From: Bos javanicus
Lineage: Eukaryota; Chordata; Mammalia; Artiodactyla; Bovidae
Direction of reading: 5' to 3'
DNA length: 64,000 nt
Assembly (NCBI RefSeq): GCF_032452875.1
Contig: NC_083877.1
Coordinates: 49,649,724 to 49,713,723, forward strand
In this document: positions 31,581-42,179 of the stretch, piece after piece
Numbering within the stretch: the stretch's first letter is position 1
Layout: every line of letters starts with the position of its first letter
Translations under genes and position numbers: made by a program
Notes under the pieces: model-generated
The model's database searches: none
Seen by the model: the letters and a program-made list of their open reading frames with translations, nothing else
What the model was told of the DNA's origin: nothing

Positions 31581-32292
31581 TGCTGGCAGAGCAAGTAACT
31601 GGCACACAGGCACCAAAACGCAACAGCTGCCAAAGTCCAGAGAAGCTACAGCTAGCCTAGGCTTTGAAATCCTAGTTAACCTTTCTCCTAGGTGAGAAAG
31701 GTAGGGTGGGGAGAAAATAGTGATTTTAAAAAACTGGCTTCTCATTCCTGATGTTTAGGAGAAGTCTGTTTCAGCAACACCATGAACTGCCATTTAAATA
31801 GACTTGGTGGCATTATTCTGTGGATTACAAGATTCCTTTCCAATGTTGGTGCATTCTTTCCTGTGCTCACTCCTTTCCTATCTGTCTAGGTGACCTTCCC
31901 AGAGTTATGACTGGCACAATTAGCCTTTGACAGTAGTCACTGATTGGTCATTATCTGATGATACTTATGGCTGGCTCTCTTCTCTCCAGATCTGGCATGG
32001 AATATCAGACTCTGTTAGGAACCTTCTCATGCCCTCTCTCTCGTGCAATAGAGTTTTTGCTATTTCTAGCTGGATGACAGGCCTTAAATAGACTATAACT
32101 GCAAACTGAAAATAAAATCTGGTCAAAATCTGGATTGTAGTCTTTCTTTTGATGTGACTAGGAAAGTAATATGTGCTCCTTGTAGGGACTTTAGACAACA
32201 CGAAAGTACACCATAGGAAAATAAAAGCTATCGCATCAAGCCGAAAGAGCTGTTGCTTGCATTTTGGCTTAAAAACAGGCTTATACTGGACA
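31581..32292. other. unique sequence, no repeat recognised
   Basis: Single-copy-looking. The 200-codon open frame on the - strand that spans part of this stretch owes its first half to the Bov-A/Bov-tA elements to the right and is not a gene. Confidence 0.4.
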
Positions 32293-32575
32293 TTGGAGAA
32301 GGAAATGGCAACCCACTCCAGTATTCTTGCCTGGAGAATCCCACAGACAGAGGAGCCTGGTGGGAGCGTTCCCTGGTGGCTCAGACGGTAAAGCGTCTGC
32401 CTGCAATGCAGGAAACCTGGGTTCGATTCCTGGGTTGGGAAGATCCCCTGGAGAAGGAAATGGCAATCCACTCCAGCACTCTTGCCTGGAAAATCCCTGG
32501 ACAGAGGAGCGTTATAGGCTACAGCCCATGGGGTCACAAAGAGTCGGACACGACTGAGCAACTTCACTACTTAGT
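32293..32575 (+). mobile_element. BovA piece followed by a full Bov-tA SINE
   Basis: 32293-32364 is a partial BovA core ending GAGGAGCCTGGTGG. At about 32369 a complete Bov-tA begins: head TTCCCTGGTGGCTCAGACGG, intact B-box GGTTCGATTCC at 32420-32430, BovA core, and the end GACTGAGCAACTTCAC. The head is well preserved, so RNA polymerase III promoter potential is higher here than in the other copies. It may be two insertions or one composite; GGAGCGTT occurs near both joins (32364-32371 and 32507-32514). Confidence 0.9.
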
Positions 32576-32619
32576 TAAGGGATGTGGACAATAATTGCCT
32601 CCCTCTCTGTGGGTCCAGG

Positions 32620-32730
32620 GCATTATTCATTTGGTCAACAAATATTTATTGAGCATCTACTATATAACAGATGTTATTCAGGATACTAAGGATCCACCCT
32701 GAATAAGATAGACAGAAATCTCTGCCATGA
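32620..32730. mobile_element. old LINE-like fragment
   Basis: TTTGGTCAACAAATATTTAT, TGAGCATCTACTATATAACA and AGATGTTATTCAGGATACTA are the common words of L1M 3' UTR or antisense L2 repeats. The family cannot be fixed by eye. Confidence 0.5.
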
Positions 32731-34360
32731 TAACTCTCTGCCCTGGGAACTCCGTGGAGTGTAACAGGGCACACTTTTTAAAAATTGGTGAACTGCCTTT
32801 TAAAGCTGAGGATAATGGTTGTATATACCACACTCCCATCTAATAAAGGTCACTGATGTTATATAAAATCCTCAGGAATTAATGTTAGTTACATATAGTA
32901 ACTGTGTTTTTTGTTTGTACTCTATCATGCAGTTTGGGTACATAGTAAATCCTCAGTAAATATTGATCAAATTAATAATTTATGAAACAGTGTGTCAAAC
33001 ATAATTAAAGTTGGTTTGCTTATCAATAATTGGGACTCTTTCCTGGAATTCAGGAAGGGAAATAAAAGCTAACTGCCTTTTCTGCTCAGACATTTGTTTG
33101 TGTGAAGAGGACGAATCTAATCAGATAGTCTTGTCAGGAGTCCCCTCCAAGCCTGAGTTTTCTTCTTGTGGGCACAGAATGCTACACTCAAGTTCAAGAG
33201 ACATTCATATCATGGTGCTATAAATGCCCCCTGGAAAGGAAGGAGTCGGGTCAACTCTGCACCATTCAGACATTCTCTGGCGAGGAAAGAGAATTGGCTT
33301 ATTAATCTCAGCAGCAAAGGAAACAGTTCTTTGCAGAGAATTGTGTGATTTGGGGAATGCATTAAGGTATGTGCTGTCCCAGAGCAAGACAGGCTTGATG
33401 TATGTGGTATTCAGAGACTCAGAAACTGGAAAAAGCAGAGATTAGATCAAGTTCTTTTCACCTATTTGATTTGTGTCTGATGCCTACATTTTGACAGATA
33501 ATTAGCAGGTCATATAGAGTACCTGGAAGGCATTGAAATATTACAATTTATGAGTACCTGGCTCCGGGTGGCAGACTGTACGCTAAGAGTCAAAAGTCAT
33601 CCTGAAGTTGGATTGCCAGATCTCTGACACTTGCAAAAAATGATCATAGAAAATGTTTGAATTTGCTTTAAGGCAGGACCTAATAAACACATGTGCATTG
33701 TGGGAACTGAAGCAATAAATCTGTTATTTTTGCTAAGGACTAGCAGACTCTCTGAGAGCAGAATGGGATGCAAGGGAGGGTTTGCTGAATTAGAAGGGGT
33801 AGGATAAAATATGAAAATGTCGGTGAAAGAAATAGTGATAAATCAGAGCTGGATTTTGGAGAAGAGTGGTTTTTGGCCTCTGGAAGGGTCTAATAGAGCT
33901 GGCTAGTGGTTTGATGATCAAGGTTTCCCTTATAGAACAGAGAGACCCAGTGAGGATTCATTTCAGGTCAGTTCCATGTCAGATTTCCCCTGACCCTGCT
34001 GCATTCTTGGATAATTAATCATCAGCTTCTATGTAGAAATGGCAAGGAGAGAGAGGCTTAGAGTGAGTGAGTCCCAGAATTGGATCTCAGGCCTGGAGCT
34101 TGTGCTGCACACCCTTTACTCCATACCCAGCCAGTTGAGGGGACCAGACCCTGGCCATGTGGGCCCAGTTAAACCCTGAGGCTCTGCCACTTAATTGTAC
34201 TGATACTTGGGCAACAATGTTCACCAAGGTTCACCTCTTGGTTCAACAAGGAAAGGGAAATGTTCTCCCCTGAATAGAAACCTACAGATAGGAGTTAGGC
34301 AAGCAGACTTTCTTCAGATCAAGTGAGTTTTGAAAATCCTATATTTAAACTTGTAGGAAT
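32731..34360. other. 1.6 kb of mostly unique sequence
   Basis: No ruminant SINE or LINE recognised. A weak MIR-like stretch may lie at 34040-34130 (GAGAGGCTTAGAGTGAGTGA). Overlapping frames of 60-73 codons on both strands at 33010-33450 have no domain and are treated as chance. Confidence 0.4.
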
Positions 34361-34364
34361 GTGT

Positions 34365-34712
34365 GTTGACTCTAGGCCACCTTGCATCTTTCCCCATGGC
34401 TATTTCACAGACATCTCACATGCGCCATGTCAAACATTGTACACCCAACTGGACTGTCAGTGACATTCCGCATCCCATTGGACTGCAAGCTCCAGGATAG
34501 TCATTGTGTTGACTTTGTGTTGGCTTTTTGGCCACACTGTGCAGCATACAGGATCTTAGTTCCCCAACAAGGGATGGGCCCAAGCCCTATGTAGTGGGAG
34601 TGTGGAGTCTTAACCACTGAACCACCAGGAAAGACCTTTGTGTTGGCTTTCTTCATCACAATGCCCTCAGTGCCTGGCAGGGTGGCAGGCATATTACATT
34701 CATGAACGAAGG
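34365..34712 (+). mobile_element. L2 LINE 3' end, split by a SINE
   Basis: GGACTGCAAGCTCCAGGATA and, after the SINE, CAATGCCCTCAGTGCCTGGC, CAGGCATATTACATTCATG and AACGAAGGAATG are L2 3' words in order. Confidence 0.7.
34528..34636 (-). mobile_element. CHR-type SINE fragment, antisense, inside L2
   Basis: Perfect 14-base TSD TTTGTGTTGGCTTT at 34514-34527 and 34637-34650. On the - strand it starts GTCTTTCCTGGTGGTTCAGT and continues with the CCCTTGTTGGGGAACTAAGA and TCCTGTATGCTGCACAGTGT blocks. Unusually short; the body is truncated. Confidence 0.92.
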
Positions 34713-35462
34713 AATGCCTCGTCTTTCTATCTCTAGTTTCTCCTTTTTTCCAAGATCTCCACATGCAATCACCAGAACTGATTCACCCAACCCCATGCAT
34801 ACATAAATATCTTAAATGCATACTTAAGTATCTTAATATCTTGCATACTTAAATGTCTCGCATTGCCATTTAATGGGAGGAAATATATGACGCCTCTCCT
34901 GAGTCATCATATATTCATGATATGAACTCAGCCCACCTTTCTGACCTCATCTTCTATTGCTCCCCTAAACCCTTCTCTGGCTCCAGCTCAGTAGAAACAG
35001 CCCAGTCTTTCCAGGCAGGCCATGCTTTCAATTCTTCTGTCCTTTCTGTGCTCATCCTTCAGGCTGGAGGCCAGTCTGGGAGGAACAAAAAGATACATTT
35101 CCACTGGGCTCCAAAAACTCCCTGAGAGTTTTTCAGTGCAGTTAACATCAAAATCATGTTCCTGTCTGTATTTCTCAGAGGAGATGGTCATGCAGGCCAG
35201 CTCCTGCATTCTCACAGAAACAGGTTGTTGGGAAATGCGTCTGTTGAGAGAGAAATATTCATTTGTTTGACTAGGTCTGCCAAGATCACCTTTAAAGGTA
35301 AATGACATTTTCACTGGTAGGGGGGAAAAAAAACAACCGACATACAACTGACTGGCCAGAATCACTATGCTGAAAGATCCACACTTGGGGGAAGATTGCA
35401 CTGTGATGCCTTTCATCAGGTTTTATGTTCCAAGAAACAATCTTGGAACCAGATGGAGTTCT
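34713..35462. other. unique sequence, no repeat recognised
   Basis: The 142-codon - strand frame at 35416-34988 is the longest repeat-free one in the neighbourhood. It overlaps an 82-codon + strand frame and shows no domain, so it is probably chance. A G/A run (GGGGGGAAAAAAAAC) lies near 35321. Confidence 0.4.
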
Positions 35463-35719
35463 CTCTCTCTCTCTAAAAAAAATTTTTTTTTAATTTATTT
35501 ACTTATTTGGCCACCTCAGATCTTCATTGCAGAAGCTTGTGAGATCTTCTTTTGTGGTAGGAGGGCTCTTTTCTTTCTAGTTATGGAGCTCAGGCTCCAG
35601 AGCGCATGGGCTTAGTTGCCCCACAGTATGTGGGATCTTAGTTCCCTGACCAGGGGTTGAACCCTTGTCCCCAACATTGGAAGGTGGATTCTTAACCACT
35701 GAACCACGATGGGAGTCCC
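35463..35719 (-). mobile_element. CHR-type SINE, antisense
   Basis: TSD TGGAGTTCT at 35454-35462 and 35720-35728. On the - strand it begins GGACTCCCATCGTGGTTCAG, has B-box region GGGTTCAACCCCTGGTC and ends in an A-rich tail that appears on + as a (CT)n and poly(T) block. Confidence 0.92.
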
Positions 35720-37284
35720 TGGAGTTCTGTCTCTTAAGGAGGGACATATATTGAGGTGACGAGCATAGAACCACAGTAGTAAACAAAAGGGCTGGGAGAG
35801 ATTCTCCACGAAGATGAGAGGCCCAAGCTCTAATTCAAATCCTAGTCTTTTGCCCTGTGATCCACCTTGACTCAAGCTCAAGTCCATGGACATTCTTTAG
35901 GAACATCCAGGGCTGCAGAGTTTCTCTTGCCTATGATACCAAACAACCTACCTTCCAATTTCTGGTCCAGCTTCTCCCAGCAACAGAAGAAGATGACCAG
36001 AACAATATTTTTCCTCCCGATGCCACCTACTTCTTCCTCCTTTCCTCTCCCTGCTCCACTCAAGAACTTCTTTCTAGTTTACTAAACCCTTGGGTTGAGC
36101 CTCAGGCAGAGCTGCATCCTTTCCTCAAGCAAAGAATGTCTTTGCCCACTGCTTTTGTACCCATTGTCTTGCCAGCATGGTGAGAAATTCATTTTGTCCC
36201 TATTTCAACTTAGGGGTCCTTCTAAATTCTAAGAAGAGGAATTCTGTGGGTCTGTAGTGGAAAACCTGAGCCCCCCAAAGAAGCGAAGTTATTAACCATA
36301 GGAGTCAGTGGCCAAATTCTGCGGGAATGTTGGACTCTGTCATCACAGACAGCGTATTTTTCTCAGGTTCCGAGTGACTTGGTCCTGTCTGTGTCTTACC
36401 CAGGAAAGTGAATTTTGCCTTTGCCAATTTCTCAGTGTGGTACATAACCCCTCCTGTAACTGGCCCTTTATCTCTCTCTGTCTCCCTTGGGCCACTCAAT
36501 ATCAGTGAGAAACGTCTAATGATGACTCCTCTTTTGACGAGGCGAGTCCCCACGGGTATCCAGCAGGTGAAGAGGAGGTCGTGGCCGCAGCAGCCTCACT
36601 GTCTAGGCAGTATTTCCCTTTGAAGGTGTGGAAGCCCCAGCTCACCAGCCTGCCTTTGCTTGACAAATGATGGGGATAATGAAAGTGAAGGTGCAGCAAG
36701 GAATGGCCGGGACAGTCTGGGCACGTCTCTCATCACCACCTGTTTGGTGAGCCTGTGTGGATTCTCTGCCTTTGAAGGGCTGGCAGGCTGTGTGAACTGG
36801 GCCTGGGCAGCGAACACCCAAATCCTGAAGCAAAGCAAGGCTGGAAGACAGATGAAGGGAAGGCTTTCAAACAATATTGCTCCCTCTAATTAGTGTAGCC
36901 CAAGAGCCCCCCGAGGAGCTTCAGGTGACCCCAGGCCTGCGAGGCTCAGGTATTTCTCAGAACCGACAGGGGCTGGAAACCTTTTCACTTTGCTCAGACT
37001 GGTCTGGGAATCTTGAAAGAATCCGTTTCCTTTCGACCCACGATACTGAGTGTGCGCGTGGGAGTGGGGGAGGGGTGGGAAATTGTCTAAGCCATTTGTT
37101 TCCATTGTTCTTTTGATTCTGACATATTCCACACACAGAAAAGTCCGCATTCCTAGGCCCTTCTGTTTAAGACTCTGCTGGGACACCCAGGCTGCCCTGT
37201 GCATGACCTCTTGTGATCCTGCCCTTAAAGTGTCTGCTTCTCCACCTTTTACTCTTATATCACATGGAGGAGAAATCATAATAA
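35720..37284. other. 1.56 kb of unique sequence
   Basis: Comparatively GC-balanced with no recognised repeat. Several frames of 60-130 codons overlap on both strands around 36300-37280, which points to low stop density rather than genes. None has a domain or clear splice structure. Confidence 0.45.
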
Positions 37285-37482
37285 TGCTTACTGTGGGCCA
37301 AGGCCTTTATCATGCCCAGCGCTTTGGAAGGCAGGAATTATCATCACAATAATACAGAAAAGAAAACGGAGGTCCAGAGGCTGGAAATGCTCCAAGGCCC
37401 CACAGCAGGTTTCTCAGAGTCAGGATTGGCACTCAGGCCTGTCTGGCTCTAAGCCGCTACACCATCCTGCCTCCCTTGGGGA
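37285..37482 (-). mobile_element. MIR SINE, antisense
   Basis: GCTTACTGTGGGCCAAGGCC, ATAATACAGAAAAGAAAACG, GAGGTCCAGAGGCTGGAAAT, GGCCCCACAGCAGGTTTCTC and GCTCTAAGCCGCTACACCAT follow the reversed MIR. Confidence 0.85.
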
Positions 37483-37599
37483 AGGGGTGGTTGATATGGT
37501 GTGTTGGTACAAAGCAGCCTCCCGAAATCAACTTTGTCTAAAAGACAGAAGCCTCAGGACCTAAGCGCACGTTTCACAGTGGACCTGTGAAACCCCAGG

Positions 37600-37818
37600 A
37601 CTGGCAGACTGGCAGGGATGTGCTGGATCAGAAGTCAGATGGGTCAGATCCTCACTGGACTGTACAATTCCTGACCACAGGAACCTAAGAAAATCCCCTC
37701 ACCTTTCTGAGCAGATCTTTTCCTTGCCTGAGAATGGAGCAAATATTACCTGACCGTTCTACTTTTTGAGCTGGTTTTGGAGGAGCTTTGTGGACTGAAA
37801 AGCACTTTAGAAATTTAG
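37600..37818 (+). mobile_element. MIR SINE
   Basis: GGTCAGATCCTCACTGGACT, CCCCTCACCTTTCTGAGCAG and the trailing GACTGAAAAGCACTTTAG follow the MIR in + orientation, diverged. Confidence 0.65.
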
Positions 37819-37903
37819 GGCCTTCTGGAGGAGACATTTTCAAAAAAGAGCTGTGATTACAGGAGTACTTAGGCAGATTTTATTTTCTCATGATAGGTTG
37901 CTG

Positions 37904-37993
37904 ATGTGCTTTTTAGATATGATGAAACCTTCTCACCTCTAGAGACCTATGTGCTTTTTAGATATGATGAAACCTTCTCACCTCTAGAGACCT
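37904..37993 (+). repeat. perfect 45-bp tandem duplication (2 copies)
   Basis: Units 37904-37948 and 37949-37993 are identical over all 45 bases. They start ATGTGCTTTTTAGATATGAT and end CTCACCTCTAGAGACCT. Zero mismatches imply a very recent duplication or an assembly artefact. No known repeat unit is recognised. Confidence 0.95.
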
Positions 37994-37997
37994 AGTC

Positions 37998-38228
37998 CAA
38001 GGACTTCCCGGCAGTCCAGTGGTTAAGACTTCACCTCCCAGTACAGGGGGTGTGGGTTGGATCCCTGGCTGGGGAGGTAAGATCCCACAGGCCTCATGAC
38101 CAAAACACTAAAACTGAAAACAAAAACAATCAAACAAACAAAAAACAGAAACAATATTATAATAAATTCAATAAAGACTTTAAAAATGGTCCACATCAAA
38201 AAAAAAAAAAAAGTCCTAAAAAAAAGAC
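37998..38228 (+). mobile_element. CHR-type SINE with long 3' tail
   Basis: Head GGACTTCCCGGCAGTCCAGT, B-box region GGGTTGGATCCCTGGCTGGG, then an A-rich body ending in AATAAATTCAATAAAGACTT and AAAAATGGTCCACATCAAAA. The same 3' domain occurs in the element at 46768, so the two belong to one subfamily. Confidence 0.9.
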
Positions 38229-38477
38229 AGTCCAGTAAGATCCTAGGCTTCTTTATGCCTGAGTTATAACAAATAAATGAACACCAATCCTCTTTACTTG
38301 GTAAGAAATATAACTTCTTTCAAAGTCTTCTCATGCTGGGTATCCTGGCTCAAGTGCTTCTGGTTAGATAAAAAAAATTTAGTATGACCTTCTTTTGTGT
38401 TGTTTATTGGCCAATATGTTTCATGCCTCATTTGCCCTCAAATTCACATTTTTATTCATCAGAGTATTTGCTCTGCT
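38229..38477. other. unique sequence, no repeat recognised
   Basis: AT-rich spacer before a TG microsatellite. Confidence 0.4.
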
Positions 38478-38478
38478 T

Positions 38479-38520
38479 TGTGTGTGTGTGTATGTGTGTG
38501 TGTATGTGTGTGTGTGTATG
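38479..38520. repeat. (TG)n microsatellite with TA interruptions
   Basis: Alternating TG units interrupted by two TATG steps. Likely length-polymorphic and able to form Z-DNA. Confidence 0.95.
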
Positions 38521-38689
38521 CTCCCTGCACAGTTACAGAAAACCTTTGCACTTTAAACAGTAGCCAGATGATAGGATATTTATTTCCTATTTTGCCAAGC
38601 TATATGCTTTCTACAGATGGTTTTGAAACTAAAAGAGCAAAGGAAAAACAATTAAGAATTTTGTTTCAAATGAGCACCCTCTGACATGC

Positions 38690-39110
38690 GTAAGATGGCA
38701 AGGGTCAGTTTCGACTCTGTTCAGATCTTTTAATTGCATGCAGCCTGAATCAGGGGTGGCCATCTCTGACCTGGAGTCTCAGACCCATTACGTGGCACTC
38801 TGATGGGTGCCGTCTGCCAGTCCCCATCCTTCATGTGAGTCTGTAATTCTGTCCTGCCCTCCCAGCAGGCAAGGGGGCTGGAGCCAGGTTGGTTTCCTTG
38901 TAATTAATGAGCAGCAAGAGCATGTAATTATGAAATTCCCAGGGAGGACTCCCCCCACCTTATGCAAGTGGCAAGTTCTTTTCTTCCTCCTGTTACCAGT
39001 TCCTGTACCTTCACTTGCATCTCGTGGGGTTTGGGAATGTTATCATTTTTATTGGGAATCTTTTTCACAGACTTTATTTTTAAACTGTCATGAATAGTTT
39101 AAAAATTTAA
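38690..39110. promoter_or_regulatory. candidate conserved non-coding element
   Basis: Repeat-free island with paired homeodomain-like sites TTGTAATTAATGAGC and CATGTAATTATGAAATTCCC about 25 bases apart, plus CAGATCTTTTAATTGCATGC to the left. Composition and word density differ from the surrounding desert. Conservation untested. Confidence 0.35.
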
Positions 39111-39234
39111 CTTCAGGAGTAGATCATTCAGTTAATCACACTCCTCTTTTCTGATTTATTCCTTTATTCCCCACTCTGATTCCACTGCATGCCTTCAGAG
39201 GTAATTATGCCAGTGTGTTTATACTGTGTGTGTA

Positions 39235-39266
39235 TGTATGTGTGTGTGTGTCTGTCTGTCTGTCTG
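39235..39266. repeat. (TG)n/(TCTG)n microsatellite
   Basis: TG units pass into four TCTG units. A simple sequence repeat, probably polymorphic. Confidence 0.9.
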
Positions 39267-39584
39267 CATGTTCTGTAAATGGCCATGAGCTTTCATCATT
39301 GATTTTCCTCTATTGTGACTCTCTTGGGAGTTTTCAGTTCACTTTTGACATATTTTTGTCCAATGGTGAGTCACATGCGTGCACACACAGGTTTGCGATT
39401 TTCACCTGGAGATGTAGCCAGAATTTTTCTGACTCAATGAATCTTTGACACACATCTCCTGAGAACTCACCCACCTGAATAAAATCTTAAGCCTTGAGAG
39501 GCCCTTGCTGTGACTGTCCCTTCACTGAGGAAGATAGGACTGATGCCAGGATGTGATGGAATGGGGATGTGAAGGGAACCCAAG
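39267..39584. other. unique sequence, no repeat recognised
   Basis: Nothing recognised apart from a short CA tract near 39382. Confidence 0.4.
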
Positions 39585-39782
39585 TGTGACACTGGGTCAG
39601 TCACTAAGCATGAGCCATGAACACTTTGTATAAACCACTTAGAGCCTCAGCTTTCTAACCTATAAGATGGACTTAGTACATGTATTATAGCACTAAGTTG
39701 CAGTAAAATGAAATAATATATTGACGAGTACCAAGTTTAACACTTGGCATATACAAGGTGTCCAGTAGGTGTTTGGTTGAAT
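39585..39782 (+). mobile_element. MIR SINE
   Basis: CACTGGGTCAGTCACTAAGC, ACTTAGAGCCTCAGCTTTCT, AACCTATAAGATGGACTTAG and AACACTTGGCATATACAAGG follow MIR order with much divergence. Confidence 0.65.
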
Positions 39783-40010
39783 CAGAACATCTTCCTTTGG
39801 AGTGACTGGACATTTCCTGCTGAATTCAGTTACTAATGGAAGAGCCCCTTAGCTGGGAGGACACGAAAATATGATTCTTGCAAGAGGTTCATTTGATTTG
39901 CCTCAAAAGGAAGGTACAGGAAGCAGTCATGGCCCTTTCCAGAGCTAGTTAACAGAGACAGGTTGTGCAGAAGAAAGCAGAAGCAACATTAAGATATCTA
40001 TGGCTTTACA

Positions 40011-40280
40011 CATGTGTGTGTGTGCAAGTGTATGTGTGTTCTTAGTCATCTGCAACTCTACATCTCCAACTGTAGCCTGCCAGTCTCCTCTGACCACTGG
40101 ATTTTCCAGGCAAGAATACTGAAGCAGGTTGCCATTTTCTACTCCAAAGGATCTTACCGATTCAGGGGTCAAACCCTCATCTCCTGTGTCTCCTGCATTA
40201 GCAGATTCTTTACCCTGCTCCACCTGGGAAGCCTTTACATCTGTGTATGTGTGTACATATGTGTGTGTGTGTGTGTGTGC
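40011..40280 (-). mobile_element. Bov-tA SINE, antisense, bordered by TG microsatellites
   Basis: 40041-40232 is a Bov-tA in reverse: GGATTTTCCAGGCAAGAATA, the B-box region as ATTCAGGGGTCAAACCCTCA, and the head end CTCCACCTGGGAAGCC. TG repeats lie on both sides (40011-40040 and 40241-40279), and CTTTACA occurs at 40004-40010 and 40233-40239. Either the element landed in a TG tract or the left tract is its own microsatellite 3' tail. Confidence 0.88.
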
Positions 40281-40285
40281 AGTTT

Positions 40286-41155
40286 TTCTATTACTAAACA
40301 ATGGACCATCTCTGGGAGCTTTCAATCCAAGGCCTAACTATTGATACGAACCTTGGTTTCCTCTCTAGTCAGTAAGTGCAGGCAGTCGGCATGTCTCAGT
40401 GGGGCAGTATGGTGCTTCACTGTCTACGACAGACCCAGGACTGCAGGACCACAGCGTTCCTAGTCCCTGGTACACCAGTCTCTCTCCTCTTCCGTGTGCC
40501 CCTTGGTGGAAAGGCCCAGATCTTTGAGATGCCTTCTGCTGCTGGCTTTCAGTGAGTCTGTGATACTCACCTAGAGTAGGAGAGTATTTTCATATTGGTA
40601 GGAATAAATGGTGATTTCATGAGTCGCCTTCCACATCCCCTTCACGAGAGGGGTCAGACTGGTGAAAGAAGACACGGGCTGGTTGAACAGTGCCCAGAGC
40701 AGCCCATATTCTCTCTGAGCCCAGCTTCATCCTCTGCATTTGAAAGAGAAGCACCTCCCACACACCATTCTTGAGGGACCAAACTGTGGTGACCTTCACT
40801 AAGGCAAAAGCACAGTGCCTGACTCTTACTGTGTTCAGGATACGTTTTAAAAGGATGATTGTTTTAGTGGTAATCAGGAGCCCAGTCTGATGGCTTTTTG
40901 GAAAATAGCGCATATATCTATGTGCATCATAGAGGATGTTGGCTTCTCTGAGTGACACTGAAAATGGTCTCAGTCTCACTCCCTGCCTTTGACCGTGGCC
41001 TTGCATGCTTCAGTGCTGAAGGTCCTCGACTTAATGACAGCCCCAGACTTCTAGGGTGGGTGAGAAGTTGCTTGTGTGTAAGCTGCAAAAAGAAAAGGGA
41101 ATGGAATGAGGTTGGGGGGGCTATTTAGAGAGTTAGTTTACCAACTCCCAGAAAC
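40286..41155. other. unique sequence, no repeat recognised
   Basis: The 129-codon - strand frame (41006-40617) begins beside a GC-richer block but has no domain and no visible splice partners, so it is not called. Confidence 0.4.
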
Positions 41156-41159
41156 CTTT

Positions 41160-41500
41160 CTGTATGTCTTTGCTAGATCAAATGCAAAATAAAGTTGTTA
41201 AATGGAACAGGAAAAGGTCCTCATTGTTTTCATGCTGAAGTCCATGATATTTACCTTCAGATTTGGATAAATGGAAGGCCATTTCCTCAGCTGCTAATTG
41301 GGGTAGTGCTGGAGGGACAGCGAGCAGCAGGCTTTGACATTTACAGAATTAGACCAGATGCTTTTAGCACATTAAAATCAGACTTTGGATGTATTTTTAT
41401 GTATGTAAATATCCCTTTCCCCTCTACTTTTGTTCCTTGTATGGATATAGTTGCATTGTGCTCTGAACACGATCACACTGATAAGCAATATTTATTTTAA
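41160..41500. promoter_or_regulatory. candidate conserved non-coding element
   Basis: Repeat-free and complex: AGATCAAATGCAAAATAAAG (octamer-like ATGCAAA), TCAGCTGCTAATTGGGG (E-box plus TAAT), GCAGCAGGCTTTGACATTTA and ATTAAAATCAGACTTTGG. The + strand is open for 101 codons (41195-41500) without stop, which could mark an old exon, but there is no recognisable domain and no clear acceptor or donor. A regulatory island is the better guess. Confidence 0.35.
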
Positions 41501-42179
41501 ATTAGGAAATATTTATTTTGCTTTGAATTCATTTCCCCGATATTTTCAGATGTAGTGAAGTTGCATACTCTAATGATGAAGAAGGCTCAGGAAGGGGATT
41601 TAACCCAATACACAAGATATAATACATAAGCTAGTTATAAAGTTGGAAAATAAAATGATTATCTGTGAACTTACCACCCAACCCAAGGACTAGAAAGTTA
41701 CCAGTAACTTGCATTTATGTAATCCCCCATCCTCCCATCACTTTGCCTCTTCCCTGTCATCATTACCTCCTCAATTGAAATATTCATTTGAGTAAGACTG
41801 TGCTTTCTATTACTGCCTTGAAAGGGAAACTTCCCACTTGCCAGGGTTTGTATCTCCAGGTACAGCTTTCACCTAGGACAAGGGCAGTCATCACGAAAAC
41901 TTCAGGATCCTCAAGAACCTATCATGGGAGGGGTGGACCTTCTCCTTCTAGTTCATCCATTCTAATAAATAATGTTAAGGTAGATCTTTTCATGATGGTG
42001 GGGACATACTGGCTTCCTGTCACCTTCCTGGGGCCAGACAGCACCTGAACATCCCAGCTTAGGTCTTAGCATCTCCAGGGGTGACAGACTGAGATGAAAC
42101 ATTCACTAAGCAGCTTTTAGATGGCTTTCTAATTGCTTCTGGCTTGACACTTTGGAAAATTAAAAAATAAAAAGTGTCT
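41501..42179. other. unique sequence, no repeat recognised
   Basis: AT-rich to balanced. An 86-codon + frame at 41788-42048 carries no signature. Confidence 0.4.

Noticed and set aside
32369..32450. tRNA-like sequence with intact B-box
   Set aside because: It is the tRNA-Glu-derived head of a Bov-tA SINE; no clover-leaf with a full acceptor stem. The same applies to 29971, 53427 and other SINE heads.
31965..32567. 200-codon open frame on the - strand, the longest in the window
   Set aside because: Its N-terminal half is antisense Bov-tA/BovA sequence and the rest shows no domain or splice signals.
34988..35416. 142-codon repeat-free open frame on the - strand
   Set aside because: No domain, no Kozak or splice support, overlaps an open frame on the other strand; expected by chance in 64 kb with six frames.
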